A DNA stretch of 44,123 nucleotides from Lentisphaeria bacterium. GTDB lineage: Bacteria > Verrucomicrobiota > Lentisphaeria > Victivallales > UBA1829. A program made the position numbers and the translations under genes. Positions 1-8,664 of the stretch are shown in pieces. The DNA is taken from positions 1 through 44,123 of the forward strand of contig JAFTJI010000128.1 in the NCBI GenBank assembly GCA_017456495.1, given 5' to 3'. Every line of letters begins with the position of its first letter. Positions within the stretch are counted from its first letter, which is position 1. The notes under the pieces are model-generated. The model had not been told where the DNA came from and did no database searches. It saw nothing but the letters and a program-made list of their open reading frames with translations.

Positions 1-141
1 AATTTGGCTGAAAAAAGATTGTTGATGAGTTGGAAATGGTAGTTTGAGCGTGGCTACCCACAGGGTAACCACCGAAAACGCTCCATTTGCAGATCGCAAC
101 AAGAATTTTCTGCCATTTTTGAAGACTTTTGAAATTGCCTC
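1..141 (-). repeat. 141-bp repeat, copy 1 (window edge)
   Basis: This stretch matches 34373-34514 at all but three positions: two substitutions (106 and 135) and a one-base deletion near 62. The core is a hairpin: GTGGCTACCC (50-59), loop ACA, GGGTAACCAC (63-72), flanked by GAGC/GCTC. The deletion lies in the hairpin loop, so the stem is intact while any reading frame shifts. On the minus strand it lies just downstream of the DUF4091 gene, and a TATAAT hexamer (143-148) precedes it. The left end is cut by the window. It may be an RNA leader or a small dispersed element. Confidence 0.85.
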
Positions 142-164
142 CATTATAAAATTTTTATCGAAAA

Positions 165-1793
165 TCACGCTTTATTGATTGCCTGATTGACCCGTTCCCG
201 CAAGTTGAGAAGCCACTCGGATGAACGGGGATATTGCTTCATCTTCAATTCGTAATCCAAGCCTTCATGGATCATATGCAGAACTTTTTCCCTGCCGATG
301 AGAGATTCCAGTTTCTGCAAAGCGCAGCAATCCTGAAACGCTTCAAATGTTATCTCGCCGCGAATGGAATCCACCGGACCGTTTTCGCCGGGATAAACCA
401 GGTAAGCATCTCCGGAACAGAATGCCCGTCCGGAATCCGTGCAGGTAAACGGATCAATGTCCGTTTTCAGGGAAAATTGGGTGAACCAGAAATTATATCC
501 CCAGTGCAGAAAACCTTTGACACCGTAGCGGTACATCAGCACACCCATGATCCGGTTCCGGTATGACGGGAAATTGAAAAAGCGGTTCGGCACATCTTTC
601 TGCTGACTGATACAGTAGTAGGTCCAAAGCGGATCGACTTTTGCGTCCACAAAATCTTCGATCATATTGTTCGCCGGGATCGGATGTTTTACGGTTCCAT
701 CGAGGTAAAAATCCACATGAGAGAGAGCATCGATGACCGGAAGATCCCCCACCAGTTCCCGGATGATTTCTTCACATGCTTTGTAGTTTTCCAGATGTTC
801 CGGAGACGGTTCATCGGAGATATGGAAATAACATTTTTCTGTAATCCCTTTTTCCCTGAGAAATGCCAGCAGCTGCGGATAAAGCGATCTCAAAAATGCG
901 ACATATTCCGCACTCAGGGAAGAGGTATGCCAGCCAAACATTTTTTCCATTTTGCCGGACACATTCACCATGATTTTCGGACAGCATTTTGCCCCCCACT
1001 GAGTGAATGGATGAGACATCTCAAAATATTTCACGCCGCACTTCAAAGCAAGATCGATCCATCGTTCCAGACGGGTAAAATCAAAAGAAAAAACACCGTT
1101 TTCATATTCGATATCAAGCAGCTGAACCGTGGGGCGTTCTCCATCGACTTTTGTATCAAGGGGCGGTGTCCAAAGCGGAGTCAACAGCATATTGATGCCG
1201 TGAGCTGTGAAATTCCGAAAATATTTCTCCAGTAAATACCAATGTTTTTCGCTCCAGCATGGAACTTTATAATGAGTATAGATGCAATCGGTATGAAACC
1301 ATTGAGTATGAATGAGTTTCTGTTCCGGCATGACTGCTGACAGCAGTTCTACGGGGAAAGAGCAAACCTGTTTCACAGGCTCATTTTCCCAAAGACTTTT
1401 TGCGCTGAGTTTTACGGTGATATTTTTGATTCCGGGCATATCTTCGGGGGTAGTTCTTACCGTCACCCAGAGTGCGCGCCACTGATTCGGCGGCATCCGG
1501 AGGGGTTCTTTGACGGGCAGCAGCGGATCCGGATAAAGTCCCGGTGAATCCCTCAATACATCCGGCTCATTGGTTACGACAAATTCGGAGGGAGCGAGAG
1601 CCACTTCGCGGACTTCGACCTGTTCCGATTCTGTTTCCACTGTAAGCCAGATGGGAGAATCGCTGCGGTAAGCGATTTGAAAGGAGACAGTCTCCCCGCG
1701 CAATGCGGAAAGTTTTTTGATTTCGCCTGTTATTTCTTTCTGATCCGGAAATATTTTTTCCAGAGAACTGACATATTTGAACTCAAAATTCAT
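165..1793 (-). CDS. DUF4091 / GH123-like glycoside hydrolase domain protein
   Basis: A 542-residue protein of the DUF4091 family, related to the GH123 N-acetylgalactosaminidases. An N-terminal beta-rich region (about 1-155) precedes a barrel-like catalytic region. The HISDEPS motif holds an Asp-Glu pair (D327-E328) at the place where GH123 enzymes carry their catalytic acids, and GFLHWGYNFW (about 422-431) is typical of the family. No signal peptide is visible at the start, so it may act in the cytoplasm on imported oligosaccharides. The start has a GAGG ribosome site 8 bases upstream. A promoter lies at 1826-1853. It appears to be transcribed alone and is divergent from the flavin operon. 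The substrate cannot be deduced. Confidence 0.82.
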   Translation of the reverse strand: MNFEFKYVSSLEKIFPDQKEITGEIKKLSALRGETVSFQIAYRSDSPIWLTVETESEQVEVREVALAPSEFVVTNEPDVLRDSPGLYPDPLLPVKEPLRMPPNQWRALWVTVRTTPEDMPGIKNITVKLSAKSLWENEPVKQVCSFPVELLSAVMPEQKLIHTQWFHTDCIYTHYKVPCWSEKHWYLLEKYFRNFTAHGINMLLTPLWTPPLDTKVDGERPTVQLLDIEYENGVFSFDFTRLERWIDLALKCGVKYFEMSHPFTQWGAKCCPKIMVNVSGKMEKMFGWHTSSLSAEYVAFLRSLYPQLLAFLREKGITEKCYFHISDEPSPEHLENYKACEEIIRELVGDLPVIDALSHVDFYLDGTVKHPIPANNMIEDFVDAKVDPLWTYYCISQQKDVPNRFFNFPSYRNRIMGVLMYRYGVKGFLHWGYNFWFTQFSLKTDIDPFTCTDSGRAFCSGDAYLVYPGENGPVDSIRGEITFEAFQDCCALQKLESLIGREKVLHMIHEGLDYELKMKQYPRSSEWLLNLRERVNQAINKA

Positions 1794-1825
1794 AGTTGCG
1801 CCTCATCATCTGTTTAAATTATTGT

Positions 1826-1853
1826 AATATATCCGGTCTTCAACAAAAATCAA
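1826..1853 (-). promoter_or_regulatory. Sigma70-type promoter of the DUF4091 gene
   Basis: On the minus strand, TTGATT (1848-1853), a 16-base spacer and TATATT (1826-1831), about 33 bases upstream of the start codon at 1793. Confidence 0.6.
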
Positions 1854-1942
1854 ACAGGAAATTACAAAATAGAATTTTGTCTTTATATCCAACTTTTCAA
1901 TCGTTATAAACAGAAAATTCCAAAAAATTAGGTTTAGCTAAC

Positions 1943-1970
1943 TTGAAAACTTGCTTTTGTGTGTTATATT
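1943..1970 (+). promoter_or_regulatory. Sigma70-type promoter for the 2204 gene / flavin operon
   Basis: TTGAAA (1943-1948), a 16-base spacer and TATATT (1965-1970). It implies an untranslated leader of about 225 bases before the small gene at 2204. The rest of the 410-bp gap 1794-2203 is AT-rich. It contains a purine-rich AAAAGGAG at 2081-2088 not followed by a well-placed start codon, and the stem ATTGAC/GTCAAT near 2153-2176. Confidence 0.55.
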
Positions 1971-2203
1971 ACAGAATCACAGAATAATCGAAATACATTA
2001 TAACGTATAATAAACCTCAATTATTCTGTTCTTTTTTGATTTTGCAAATTAGTTACATCTAACCAACAAAAGAAACTTATAAAAGGAGTAAAGAAAAAAA
2101 GATCTTTGTTCTGATGCCGGGGATTTGTGAAAAGAATTTCCGATCAGTACAAATTGACGGTATGGGAGCTGTCAATCTTTAACAATAAACACAGGGCAGT
2201 AAA

Positions 2204-2413
2204 ATGAATCAAACAACACAGCAAGAGGATGATGAAGAAAAAGCAAGAGCAAGATTGCTCAGTTCATTTGACTATCTTCTGAATCATAACGGTTCAGGAC
2301 ATTTGGAAGTGAACACTAAAATTCTGAAACGCGGACAGAAAGAGGTTACAATTCAATGCAGCCGCTGTCACCGTTTTATCGTGGACATGAAAGACGAACA
2401 GGGAGGTAACTGA
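2204..2413 (+). CDS. Small acidic protein with a CxxC pair
   Basis: A 69-residue protein not matched to a named family. The N-terminus is acidic (QQEDDEEKARAR), and the C-terminal half contains CSRCHRF, a CxxC pair that could be half of a metal or redox site. There is no signal peptide or membrane segment. It is the first gene after the promoter at 1943-1970 and lies 125 bp upstream of the first FMN-binding gene, separated by a hairpin with a T-run (2432-2457), so co-transcription may be conditional. A role as a regulator or accessory protein of the flavin operon is possible but not shown. Confidence 0.55.
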   Translation: MNQTTQQEDDEEKARARLLSSFDYLLNHNGSGHLEVNTKILKRGQKEVTIQCSRCHRFIVDMKDEQGGN

Positions 2414-2431
2414 CAAAGATTTTTTTCTCTA

Positions 2432-2457
2432 TCCGGGTGCGCCGGAAGATTTTTTTT
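2432..2457 (+). terminator. Candidate terminator/attenuator before the FMN-binding gene
   Basis: TCCGG (2432-2436), loop GTGCG, CCGGA (2442-2446), then AG and a run of eight T. The stem is short. A second hairpin without T-run, GCTGTC/GACAGC (2494-2510), follows just before the start codon of the next gene. Together they could tune read-through into the flavin operon. Confidence 0.45.
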
Positions 2458-2538
2458 ATATTTCGCTCTCGGGGAGCATAAGCCCATTTTCAGGCTGTCA
2501 AACGGACAGCTCAAAGTATAAAACAGAAAGGGCATATC

Positions 2539-3567
2539 ATGTTTTTTAAAACAAAAACTCATCTCCAGACGATGCTTTCTGGAGTTTTCTGCAGCCGGAA
2601 GGCTTTTTCTCTGTACAAAAAATCTTCATTTTTCGCAATGGCATTTTCCGCATTTCTTCTGAACGGAGCTGAATTGCCGACTCATTTGCAAAAAGAAGTA
2701 CGCACAATCTATCCCGAAGCATCAAACTTTTACGATGCAGGAAAGGGAATGTTCCTTATCAAAAACAAAAATGGAACTGTTTGCGGGAAAGTCTATACAG
2801 AAACATATCCTGATTCCAAACGGAAAATCGGTTTTGCCGGAACCATCGAAGTGGCTGTCGTAACAGATAACAACGATAATGTTTCCGGGGTTCTCATTGG
2901 AAAAAATAATGAAACACCACGTTGGCTGAGCCGTCTTCATAAAGCAGAGTTTCTGAAAAGATGGAATAAATTGAATTTGCGTGATGTTGCGGATAAAGAT
3001 GTTGAAGCTGTGACAGGGGCGACAATGAGCAGCGAAGCGATCGAACATGGTGTCCGTCAAATCGCACAATCTGCTCTTGATCAACCATTATTGATTGATG
3101 ATCCGGCATATTTGAAGAAAGAAATTGCGCGTTTGACCAAACTCCGCACTCAGATAAAAAGCTCTCTTGACAGATCCGAAAAAGCAAGGAAACAGTTGAG
3201 AGAACGGAAAGATGAAGAGTTGGAACTCCGTTTTATTGCGGCGGTAAAGGGAAATAAAGCTGCGGCAGAATTTGCAAGAGCAAGAGGACTTCTTTTTTCT
3301 TTCCGTCCGGCAGGGAATCACAGTCACGGGAGTGGAAAACGTAATCAGCAGGGACGTGTACAACGCCAATCCCCGATCGACATTGCGGCAAAAGCATACA
3401 AAGCGAATCCTTCCGCAGAAAATCTGACAAAACTCAAAAATGTGATTCTGGATGATTATGAAAAACGTTTAAAAGCTCCGGTTTCCCATCGGGAAATCAA
3501 CATAAAAAAGCGTTTGGAAAAAATAGATGCAAGAATCGCTGAACTTCAGAAAAAAGGAGCCAGGTAA
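2539..3567 (+). CDS. Exported FMN-binding protein with basic coiled-coil tail
   Basis: A 342-residue protein with an FMN_bind domain (about 55-175) like those of RnfG and NosR. The motif [12 protein letters not shown] carries the [S/T]GA[S/T] flavinylation signature; T162 is the residue to which ApbE would attach FMN through phosphate. A hydrophobic stretch [11 protein letters not shown] (31-41) followed by NGA looks like a signal peptide, although its basic n-region is long. Residues 185-342 are highly charged, partly helical and rich in Lys/Arg, with no family recognised. It resembles the 201-residue protein at 5433-6038, suggesting duplication. apbE lies two genes downstream. Likely job: a flavin carrier for extracytoplasmic electron transfer. 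Confidence 0.8.
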   Translation: MFFKTKTHLQTMLSGVFCSRKAFSLYKKSSFFAMAFSAFLLNGAELPTHLQKEVRTIYPEASNFYDAGKGMFLIKNKNGTVCGKVYTETYPDSKRKIGFAGTIEVAVVTDNNDNVSGVLIGKNNETPRWLSRLHKAEFLKRWNKLNLRDVADKDVEAVTGATMSSEAIEHGVRQIAQSALDQPLLIDDPAYLKKEIARLTKLRTQIKSSLDRSEKARKQLRERKDEELELRFIAAVKGNKAAAEFARARGLLFSFRPAGNHSHGSGKRNQQGRVQRQSPIDIAAKAYKANPSAENLTKLKNVILDDYEKRLKAPVSHREINIKKRLEKIDARIAELQKKGAR

Positions 3568-3568
3568 C

Positions 3569-4369
3569 ATGTCGAATCGTTTTACTCTGATTGAGCTTCT
3601 TGTTGTAATTGCGATCATTGCGATCCTGGCAGGAATGCTTTTGCCGGCACTTAATTCTGCAAGAGAACGCGGAAGAAGTTCGAACTGTACCAATAATCTG
3701 CGGCAGATGGCACAGGCAAATTTTCTGTATTCTGATGACTATGGAAATTTCTGTCCGATGTATGTAAGTGATGCCCCTTATCCCTCCGATCCCGGCACGG
3801 TCGGATGCAGATTTTACGGCATGTCAAGTGCTGATGGAAACACAACACCGCCCAGCGGGTCGACTAACAACAATTATCTGTTTGACCTGACAGCAAACGG
3901 TCTTTTGCACCCTTATGTCGGGAACTCTGCACCGGCATTTTATTGTCCGTCATGGGTTGGGATCGTAAAACAGGACTTGAAGTCCAGCAACCACGGCAGC
4001 GGAATCGCTTATGCGACGGCTAATATCAATGCTACGAAGACATCTCTCAAAATGATCAGTACCAACGGTTCGAGCGTTTCCAACGGCAGAATCAAACCTG
4101 GGAAAGTCAGGAATCCAAGCGGCGTTGTCATGTTTGGGGACTCAGCCAAGGATCGGGCTGAAAAGGGACTTCGTTACAGTATTTCTCTGCAGGGGAAAAA
4201 TCTGGGAACAAGTACCATCCATTTCCGTCATTCAGGAATGGCTAATTTTGCATGGCTCGATGGACATGTCGAAAGCAAAAGGTTTATCGGTGGCAATGCT
4301 TCGACAATGATCGGGTGGTGGAAAGAGGATGATTTTGAACATTTTGATGCAGAATCAACGCCTCATTGA
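3569..4369 (+). CDS. Pilin-like (type II secretion G-type, DUF1559/H-X9-DG) protein in flavin operon
   Basis: Start chosen at ATG 3569 ([11 protein letters not shown]...), one base after the preceding stop and behind AAAGGAG; the frame is open upstream but without a better site. It gives 266 residues. The class III N-terminus has Glu at +5 of the mature protein and a 20-residue hydrophobic helix; the residue before the expected cleavage site is Arg, not the usual Gly. Near the C-terminus [12 protein letters not shown] is an H-X9-DG motif, as in DUF1559 pilin-like proteins. It sits between a flavoprotein gene and apbE. Function unknown; it would be inserted in the inner membrane with a periplasmic globular head. 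Confidence 0.85.
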   Translation: MSNRFTLIELLVVIAIIAILAGMLLPALNSARERGRSSNCTNNLRQMAQANFLYSDDYGNFCPMYVSDAPYPSDPGTVGCRFYGMSSADGNTTPPSGSTNNNYLFDLTANGLLHPYVGNSAPAFYCPSWVGIVKQDLKSSNHGSGIAYATANINATKTSLKMISTNGSSVSNGRIKPGKVRNPSGVVMFGDSAKDRAEKGLRYSISLQGKNLGTSTIHFRHSGMANFAWLDGHVESKRFIGGNASTMIGWWKEDDFEHFDAESTPH

Positions 4370-4383
4370 TCAAAACAGCTTGT

Positions 4384-4409
4384 CTATGATCCGGGCAGCC
4401 GGATCATAG
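4384..4409. other. Perfect 11-bp hairpin between pilin-like gene and apbE
   Basis: CTATGATCCGG (4384-4394), loop GCAG, CCGGATCATAG (4399-4409). No T-run follows on either strand, so it is more likely an mRNA processing or stability element than a terminator. The GTG start of apbE lies 26 bases downstream. Confidence 0.7.
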
Positions 4410-4435
4410 GCTCTACTGAAAAAAGAGGTTCTTCC

Positions 4436-5455
4436 GTGAAAGAATTTTTAACAGAAAAAAAGAGGTTCAGCATAATCCTTGTATGCTTCCTTCTCATTAC
4501 ACAACTCTCAGGTGCAGAAAAAAGCCGTTATGTTTTCAAAACAATGGGAACTGCGGCAGTTCTCTCGATCGGTTTGCCGGAATCTGAATCCGGAAAATAT
4601 TTTTCCATATTTCAGGAAGAGTGTATAAAAACTGCAAGACTTGCTGATCTTTATGATATAAGTTCTGAGTTGAGCCGTTTGAACCGGAGTGCAGCAAAGT
4701 CTCCGTTCCGGTGTTCGGAAACTCTTTATCAACTGTTGAAAGAGAGCCGGAAAGCATGGTTTCTGTCGGAAGGAGCTTTCGACATTTCCACAAAACCTTT
4801 GATGGATTTATGGGGATTTTACCGGAAACGTGACGGAAAAATGCCATCGGCAAAAGAGATTGCAAAAGTATTGCAAGTTGTCGGGCTGGATAAAGTCAAG
4901 TTTGATGATAAGAACAGAACCGTTTTCTTTACGGTTCCCGGAATGTCACTTGATCTGGGCGGAATTGCAAAGGGGTGGACAGTTGACCGGACTGCAGAAC
5001 AGATCAAGCCGGGAACGCATGCGATTATCAATCTTGGAGGGAATCTGCGGATCATAAATCCCTCCCGAAGAAAAAGTGTGATCGGAATCAGACACCCCCT
5101 TGATCCGGAAAAGATAGAGAGAAAACTCATCATTCATTCAGGTTCCTGTTCAACCAGCGGCGGATATGAACGGTTTGTAGTTTATAACAGCAAACGTTAT
5201 GCTCACATTATGGACCCTGCAACTGGATATCCGGCGAATCAATGTCTTGCTGTAACAGTCATCACTGAATCTGCTTTACATGCGGACTGGATGAGTACGG
5301 CAATTTTTATCCGGGGAAAACATTCAGCCGAAAAAATTGTCAAAGAGTTTCCGGGGACAGTAGTATATCTCTATTATCCCGGGAGCGAATCCGGAAAAAT
5401 CAAAGTGGAAATCATCCGTAAAGAGAAGTCAAATGATGAATTTGAAAAGCCGTAA
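4436..5455 (+). CDS. apbE: FAD:protein FMN transferase (ApbE)
   Basis: A 339-residue ApbE family protein, which moves FMN from FAD onto a Thr/Ser of exported flavoproteins. Family motifs are in order: FKTMGT (about 34-39), SELSRLNR, GAFDISTKPLMDLWGF, LDLGGIAKGWTVDR, INLGGNLR, STSGGYERF, AHIMDPATGYPA and ADWMSTA. The N-terminus has a signal peptide (FSIILVCFLLITQLSGA) with no lipobox, so the enzyme should be periplasmic and soluble. The start is GTG with AGAGG upstream. It overlaps the next gene by 23 bases. Its likely substrates are the TGAT proteins on either side. Confidence 0.95.
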   Translation: MKEFLTEKKRFSIILVCFLLITQLSGAEKSRYVFKTMGTAAVLSIGLPESESGKYFSIFQEECIKTARLADLYDISSELSRLNRSAAKSPFRCSETLYQLLKESRKAWFLSEGAFDISTKPLMDLWGFYRKRDGKMPSAKEIAKVLQVVGLDKVKFDDKNRTVFFTVPGMSLDLGGIAKGWTVDRTAEQIKPGTHAIINLGGNLRIINPSRRKSVIGIRHPLDPEKIERKLIIHSGSCSTSGGYERFVVYNSKRYAHIMDPATGYPANQCLAVTVITESALHADWMSTAIFIRGKHSAEKIVKEFPGTVVYLYYPGSESGKIKVEIIRKEKSNDEFEKP

Positions 5456-6038
5456 AATTTATGGTGCGATGATCGTACTCGGTTGCGGTCTGCTGACCGG
5501 GCTTGGAATTGGCATTACCGAGTATTTCCGTTCAAAAAAAGAATCTGTTCCCATCTCATCCGGAACGGTTTCTCATGCCGCAAACGGAAAGGAACAGAAA
5601 CCGCTGGAAAAGCACTTTTGTGAAACGTTGAAACAGCTCTATCCGGACTTTGAGAAAGCTGTTCCCGCCGACCATGCCGGAGTGTACAATATTCTGAATC
5701 AAAAAGGGGATTTCCTCTGCCGGATTTATCTGGAAAAAACAGGAAATGACAAACGGAAAGTCGGTTATGCCGGACCAATCGAAGTTGCCCTGTTGACAGA
5801 TCAAAACAACAAAGCCACAGGCATTATTCTCGGGAAACATCAGGAAACGCCTGATTTTATCGACATGCTGTACGATGAAGGTTTTCCGGATAGCTGGAAC
5901 GGATTGGATCTGAAAGACATTCCTGATCATGAAGTTGAAGCAGTGACCGGTGCAACATTCAGCAGTGAAGCAATAAAATACGGTATCCGTCATTTGGCTG
6001 CCGATCATCTGAAAGAGATGAACAACAATGAAAAATAA
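5433..6038 (+). CDS. Membrane-anchored FMN-binding protein (RnfG/NosR-like domain)
   Basis: A 201-residue protein. Residues 10-30 form one membrane segment rich in Gly/Leu, followed by a linker (31-60) and an FMN_bind domain (about 60-195). EAVTGATFSSEA holds the flavinylation motif; T175 is the predicted FMN attachment site. The domain is clearly similar to that of the protein at 2539-3567 (shared KVGYAGPIEVA / [15 protein letters not shown] stretch and end motif). The start is one of two adjacent ATG codons (5433 or 5436). It overlaps apbE upstream and the NapH-like gene downstream by 11 bases, so the three are translationally coupled. Confidence 0.88.
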   Translation: MMNLKSRKIYGAMIVLGCGLLTGLGIGITEYFRSKKESVPISSGTVSHAANGKEQKPLEKHFCETLKQLYPDFEKAVPADHAGVYNILNQKGDFLCRIYLEKTGNDKRKVGYAGPIEVALLTDQNNKATGIILGKHQETPDFIDMLYDEGFPDSWNGLDLKDIPDHEVEAVTGATFSSEAIKYGIRHLAADHLKEMNNNEK

Positions 6039-6768
6039 AATCCATGAACCTGATATTTCCAGTTCTCTTTTGCAATATCTCAGATACGGGATCCAGTTAT
6101 CGTACCTGATGATAAATATTTATGCCGGCTATTCTCTTGTCTATAATCCGGGCTTGTCAAAGTGGCTTTTTATCGGGGTCATCGTTCTTTCCGGCATGTT
6201 CTTTTGCGGTTGGCTCTGTCCATTCGGAACCGTTCAGGAACATCTGCGTCCGATCGGCAGAAAGATGGGATTGAACTTCAGGATTCCTGCAAAAATTGAC
6301 AAATATTTGACTTGGCTGCGTTATTTCCCCGGTCTGATCCTTCCCGGGACTGTATGGGGAATCATCAATGCTCAGGGGACATTTTACCGGACTCTGTTAA
6401 CCGGTTTTATTCTGACACTCTCTGTTTTATTTTTAGTAGTGATTCTGTTATTATCGCTCGCCATCGAACGCCCCTATTGCAAATATCTCTGCTTTTACGG
6501 GGCATCGAAAAGTCTGTTTTCATTTTTGCGTATTTTTTCCATTCGCAGAGATCCGGACAACTGTATTTCCTGCCGTCTCTGTGACAAAATCTGTCCTATG
6601 AAAGTGACAATATCCAAAGTCCGGAGTGTTCGCGACATCCGCTGTATAAACTGCATGAAATGTATTGCAGCCTGTCCACGGAAAAAGGCGTTGAAATTCG
6701 GTTTTACAATCCCGAAACCAGCCGACTTTAAAATCTTTCTTCCGGGAAAATCAAAAAATAAGCCCTGA
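6028..6768 (+). CDS. NapH/NosR-like membrane polyferredoxin
   Basis: A 246-residue protein with about four to five membrane segments (roughly 20-60, 105-155). CGWLCPFG and CKYLCFYG are the paired C-x3-C membrane motifs seen in NapH/NosR/RdxA-type proteins. Two 4Fe-4S ferredoxin motifs lie at the C-terminus: CISCRLCDKICP and CINCMKCIAACP. The family passes electrons from the quinol pool or cytoplasmic donors across the membrane. Here the obvious acceptors are the adjacent flavinylated proteins. There is no napG, nosZ or reductase gene in the window, so the terminal acceptor is unknown. It ends 27 bp from the convergent heparinase-like gene with no clear terminator between. Confidence 0.85.
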   Translation: MKNKIHEPDISSSLLQYLRYGIQLSYLMINIYAGYSLVYNPGLSKWLFIGVIVLSGMFFCGWLCPFGTVQEHLRPIGRKMGLNFRIPAKIDKYLTWLRYFPGLILPGTVWGIINAQGTFYRTLLTGFILTLSVLFLVVILLLSLAIERPYCKYLCFYGASKSLFSFLRIFSIRRDPDNCISCRLCDKICPMKVTISKVRSVRDIRCINCMKCIAACPRKKALKFGFTIPKPADFKIFLPGKSKNKP

Positions 6769-6795
6769 TAAAAGATTCCGTCGAACATAAACAGA

Positions 6796-8646
6796 TTACT
6801 TTACCGGAGAATAGCGGAATTCCATTTTGATACTGCGGCAATTTTTTACCGTCTTGAAGGTCATTCTGCGGAAAACACGGTTTCCGGAAGTCTTTTCCAA
6901 AATCATATCGACAGAATATTTGATCGGAACGGAAGAGAAAACTTCCAGCACAACAGATTTTCCTTTATACTTGATCAGGTATTTCTGGTTTCCAAGTTCT
7001 TCCACAGTTCCTTCTGTAATCACAGCACCTTCAAATGACATTTCCCGGTCAAATTCTGCGGTATCTGCAACAATAAAACGTCCCTTATTTGTCCGTTCAA
7101 AATCGAAGCACCGTTCCAGTTTGGAAATTCCCGGAATATAATTGTAAGCAGCCTTGTAATCCATGGTCACAGACAACCCTTTTTCAGATGAAGTCTGCTT
7201 CAGAATTTTTGCAGCAGTTGCTTTTGCCGGAGCAATGTTCGCGCCAACAAAACCAACCGGAGGCTGACCGGACAAATGAGTTTGCTCCTGTCCGTCGATC
7301 CGGGGGACAGAATGGCCATAACTTCCGATCAGACGGGATTCATATCTGCGGTCGCCGAATGTCCGTGCAGTATAAACTTCTGTTCCGGGGTCAAGAACAA
7401 CAGGAACATCGTCAATGGCAATAACATAGGAGCCGACATCGTTGTGATTATGAAACTCACGGTTATTTCCGCCTTTGAAAGAAACTCCCATGCGGCAATC
7501 AGCAGAACCTCTTGCAACATAAACCTGAGCTTGAGAAAATACGGTGTTCTTTTCCGGATTTATTTCATCCAGCGGTTTTTCATCGACAGGAACAAACAAA
7601 ATGGAAAGGATTTTCGATAACGTTTTATTCTTCTTCAAATTATATTGAGTGGAAAAACCTTTCCGTTTTCCAAGAAGAACATCACGTAATTCCAGGTAAT
7701 AAGGATTTCTTACATTTGCATGAGTATCAGCGTAAGCCGGATAACATCCGGGGGCAATCAGGATTTTTTCCGGGAATGCGGCAGCAGATTTTGCTTTCGG
7801 AAATATATCCAGCAGATTTTTTCCATTGTAACGTTGGATGCACTCAGTAAGCTGAAGAAAATGTCCGAAACCATAGTACCAATAGCTGATCCCTTCGGAA
7901 CAATAGCTGTCAGTTCCGAATCCGATCATGTAGTTCTCAAGCTTCTGCATGGCGTATTTCAGCAGCCGTTCTTTCCGTTCTGGCGCAATATCAAGCATCA
8001 GAAAAGCTCTGGCACAACCGCCGATACAAACAGCGTTCCAGTTATCTTTCCGCTCCATCCAGTCGTACATGTAATGATTTCCGTCCATGAGTTCTTCCCA
8101 CGGAATAACGATACGGCGAACCAAATCCTGCTTCAACCGTTCGGCGAGGTTTTTATCCAGATCTTCGCCCAGAATGTTCAGCAGCAGTGACAATTCGGCA
8201 GCAATCGAGGCAGCTTCGATATCAATCACATCTGTCTTTCCAGTGTGACAGTTCACAGGAACATAATGAGACGGAAGAACCCAAGTCGGCAGATCGATAA
8301 GCATCTGAATCCGTTTTTCGATCGGAGTAAGCCATTTTTTATCACGGGTCACACAATATGCAACAGCAAGAGGACCAAATCCCTGAATGACATTCAAACG
8401 AGATTCGTAACTCTTCCGATCCCCATTTTTGCGAAAGTCAAGATAATACGGGAACGGATCTTCCAATTTCTTTACACGCTGTTCTTCGGCAAGTTTCAAT
8501 ATGCTTTTCCACGCAGGATGAGACTCAACAGTCTTCCACGCAGCACGATTGCCCACTTTGGGGAGCGGAGCTGAAATATCTGCAAAAAGTGTGCTTCCGG
8601 CAACGATCAGCAAGCTGCACAACATACGTTTGATTTTACTGCTCAT
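6796..8646 (-). CDS. Secreted heparinase II/III-like polysaccharide lyase
   Basis: A 616-residue protein with a signal peptide (1-22, ending TLFA). An alpha-helical N-terminal half contains KDNWNAV (W203-N204) and YCSEGISYWYYG, typical of the alpha/alpha toroid of heparinase II/III lyases. The C-terminal beta half starts with NNREFHNHNDVGSYV (H399, H401), the family's most conserved motif, followed by LDPGTEVYT. It should cleave uronic-acid polymers by beta-elimination in the periplasm or outside. It is the last gene of a unit with the GH123-like protein upstream, 18 bp away. An AAGGA ribosome site precedes ATG. The substrate is not known. Confidence 0.85.
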   Translation of the reverse strand: MSSKIKRMLCSLLIVAGSTLFADISAPLPKVGNRAAWKTVESHPAWKSILKLAEEQRVKKLEDPFPYYLDFRKNGDRKSYESRLNVIQGFGPLAVAYCVTRDKKWLTPIEKRIQMLIDLPTWVLPSHYVPVNCHTGKTDVIDIEAASIAAELSLLLNILGEDLDKNLAERLKQDLVRRIVIPWEELMDGNHYMYDWMERKDNWNAVCIGGCARAFLMLDIAPERKERLLKYAMQKLENYMIGFGTDSYCSEGISYWYYGFGHFLQLTECIQRYNGKNLLDIFPKAKSAAAFPEKILIAPGCYPAYADTHANVRNPYYLELRDVLLGKRKGFSTQYNLKKNKTLSKILSILFVPVDEKPLDEINPEKNTVFSQAQVYVARGSADCRMGVSFKGGNNREFHNHNDVGSYVIAIDDVPVVLDPGTEVYTARTFGDRRYESRLIGSYGHSVPRIDGQEQTHLSGQPPVGFVGANIAPAKATAAKILKQTSSEKGLSVTMDYKAAYNYIPGISKLERCFDFERTNKGRFIVADTAEFDREMSFEGAVITEGTVEELGNQKYLIKYKGKSVVLEVFSSVPIKYSVDMILEKTSGNRVFRRMTFKTVKNCRSIKMEFRYSPVK

Positions 8647-8664
8647 ATTATTTTTCCTTTATGC

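Noticed and set aside
2113..2181. 22-codon ORF in the leader upstream of 2204
   Set aside because: The only purine-rich ribosome site is about 24 bases from its ATG, too far, and the peptide has no special composition.
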